Of a DNA stretch of 64,000 nt, positions 63,790 to 64,000 are shown in pieces. Location: positions 868,001-932,000 of the forward strand of contig NZ_CP042582.1 in NCBI RefSeq assembly GCF_008728835.1, in the 5' to 3' direction. Numbering within the stretch: the first letter of the stretch is position 1; the number at the start of each line of letters is the position of its first letter. The DNA is from Hypericibacter adhaerens. GTDB lineage: Bacteria > Pseudomonadota > Alphaproteobacteria > Dongiales > Dongiaceae. A program made the position numbers and the translations under genes. The notes under the pieces are model-generated. The model was given only the letters and a program-made list of their open reading frames with translations. It was not told where the DNA came from and made no database searches.

Positions 63790-64000
63790 GCACCCAGCCG
63801 GCGGTACACCCGCGATGCCCGAGCGAGCGCCCGGGCTACCCGCGGGCCTGTGCCGGCAGAATTGCAAAAGACGAGAGGTCGGCCTGCAAGCCGCGATAAG
63901 CCGCCGCGGCCGGCCGACCCCATAAAGGTTCCATCGCAACCGCCGCGCCGGTCCGTTCCGGTTCCGGCCGGCAAGAAATGGAGCCTGACCCATGAGCCCT

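Overview
The window is a continuous stretch of high-GC chromosome (about two thirds G+C by eye), apparently from an alphaproteobacterium and most likely a Rhodospirillales-like lineage. The pointers are: an F0-only ATP synthase operon (atpI-B-E-b'-b) with no F1 genes beside it; a cell-cycle methyltransferase CcrM (GANTC) next to rnhB; a split glycine dehydrogenase behind a tandem glycine riboswitch; an alphaproteobacterial-type LexA box (GTTC-N7-GTTC); and gene strings such as thrC/M16 peptidase/GNAT, smc/dsbA-like/DUF721/mutY and UDG/ETF-QO/TPR/ispE. No genus is claimed. I see no phage, IS element, integrase or CRISPR array.

Layout. 0-4.7 kb: the tail of an M32 carboxypeptidase, an enolase-superfamily dehydratase, a GMC oxidoreductase, and a pair of membrane proteins of which the second is frameshifted. 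4.8-14.6 kb: threonine genes (thrC here; thrB-rnhA on the other strand at 12-13.5 kb), an M16 peptidase, a GNAT, YqgE, a DsbD/ScsB-type reductase, a peroxiredoxin, a CDGSH protein and a lipoprotein. 14.6-19.4 kb: glycine riboswitch and the full glycine cleavage operon gcvT-H-PA-PB. 19.4-24.4 kb: a hydrolase, a GNAT, a degenerate SDR, and a divergent LysR/MFS pair. 24.4-32.3 kb (minus strand): atpI-B-E-b'-b, smc, a DsbA-like protein and a DUF721 protein. 32.3-39.2 kb: mutY, ccrM, rnhB, a nucleotidyltransferase, a Kef-type antiporter and an SplB-like radical SAM protein. 39.2-50.6 kb: arsR-SRPBCC, moaB, a lytic transglycosylase, a uracil-DNA glycosylase, ETF-QO, a TPR lipoprotein, ispE, VOC, an APH-type kinase and a peptidoglycan-binding membrane protein. 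50.8-53.3 kb: GDP-fucose synthesis (gmd-fcl) and tRNA-Gln. 53.4-64 kb: an accessory catabolic-looking region with a C69 peptidase, an M24-fold protein, GlcG, two SDRs, a SnoaL-like protein, AraC, an acyl-CoA dehydrogenase, TetR and a Rieske oxygenase.

The most informative non-coding signals are: (i) a ccrM promoter whose -35/-10 spacer carries two GANTC sites, with two more just upstream, as expected for methylation/GcrA control; (ii) a 100-bp divergent region at 39.15-39.26 kb that packs a LexA-type box, two ArsR operators and a promoter predicted to give a leaderless arsR mRNA; (iii) overlapping divergent promoters with a direct repeat between tetR and the Rieske oxygenase; (iv) a family of G/C-tract palindromic intergenic repeats, one of which supplies the ribosome binding site of ispE; and (v) a sigma-70-like promoter for the atp operon. 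Several proteins lack expected catalytic or cofactor residues: an SDR without YxxxK, an M24 protein without the first Asp ligand, and a family-4-like UDG with two cysteines.

I found no clearly new multi-gene defence or mobile system. The window is mostly housekeeping DNA, and its interest lies in the regulatory architecture and the degenerate enzymes. All promoter, operator and residue calls were made by eye and were not computed.
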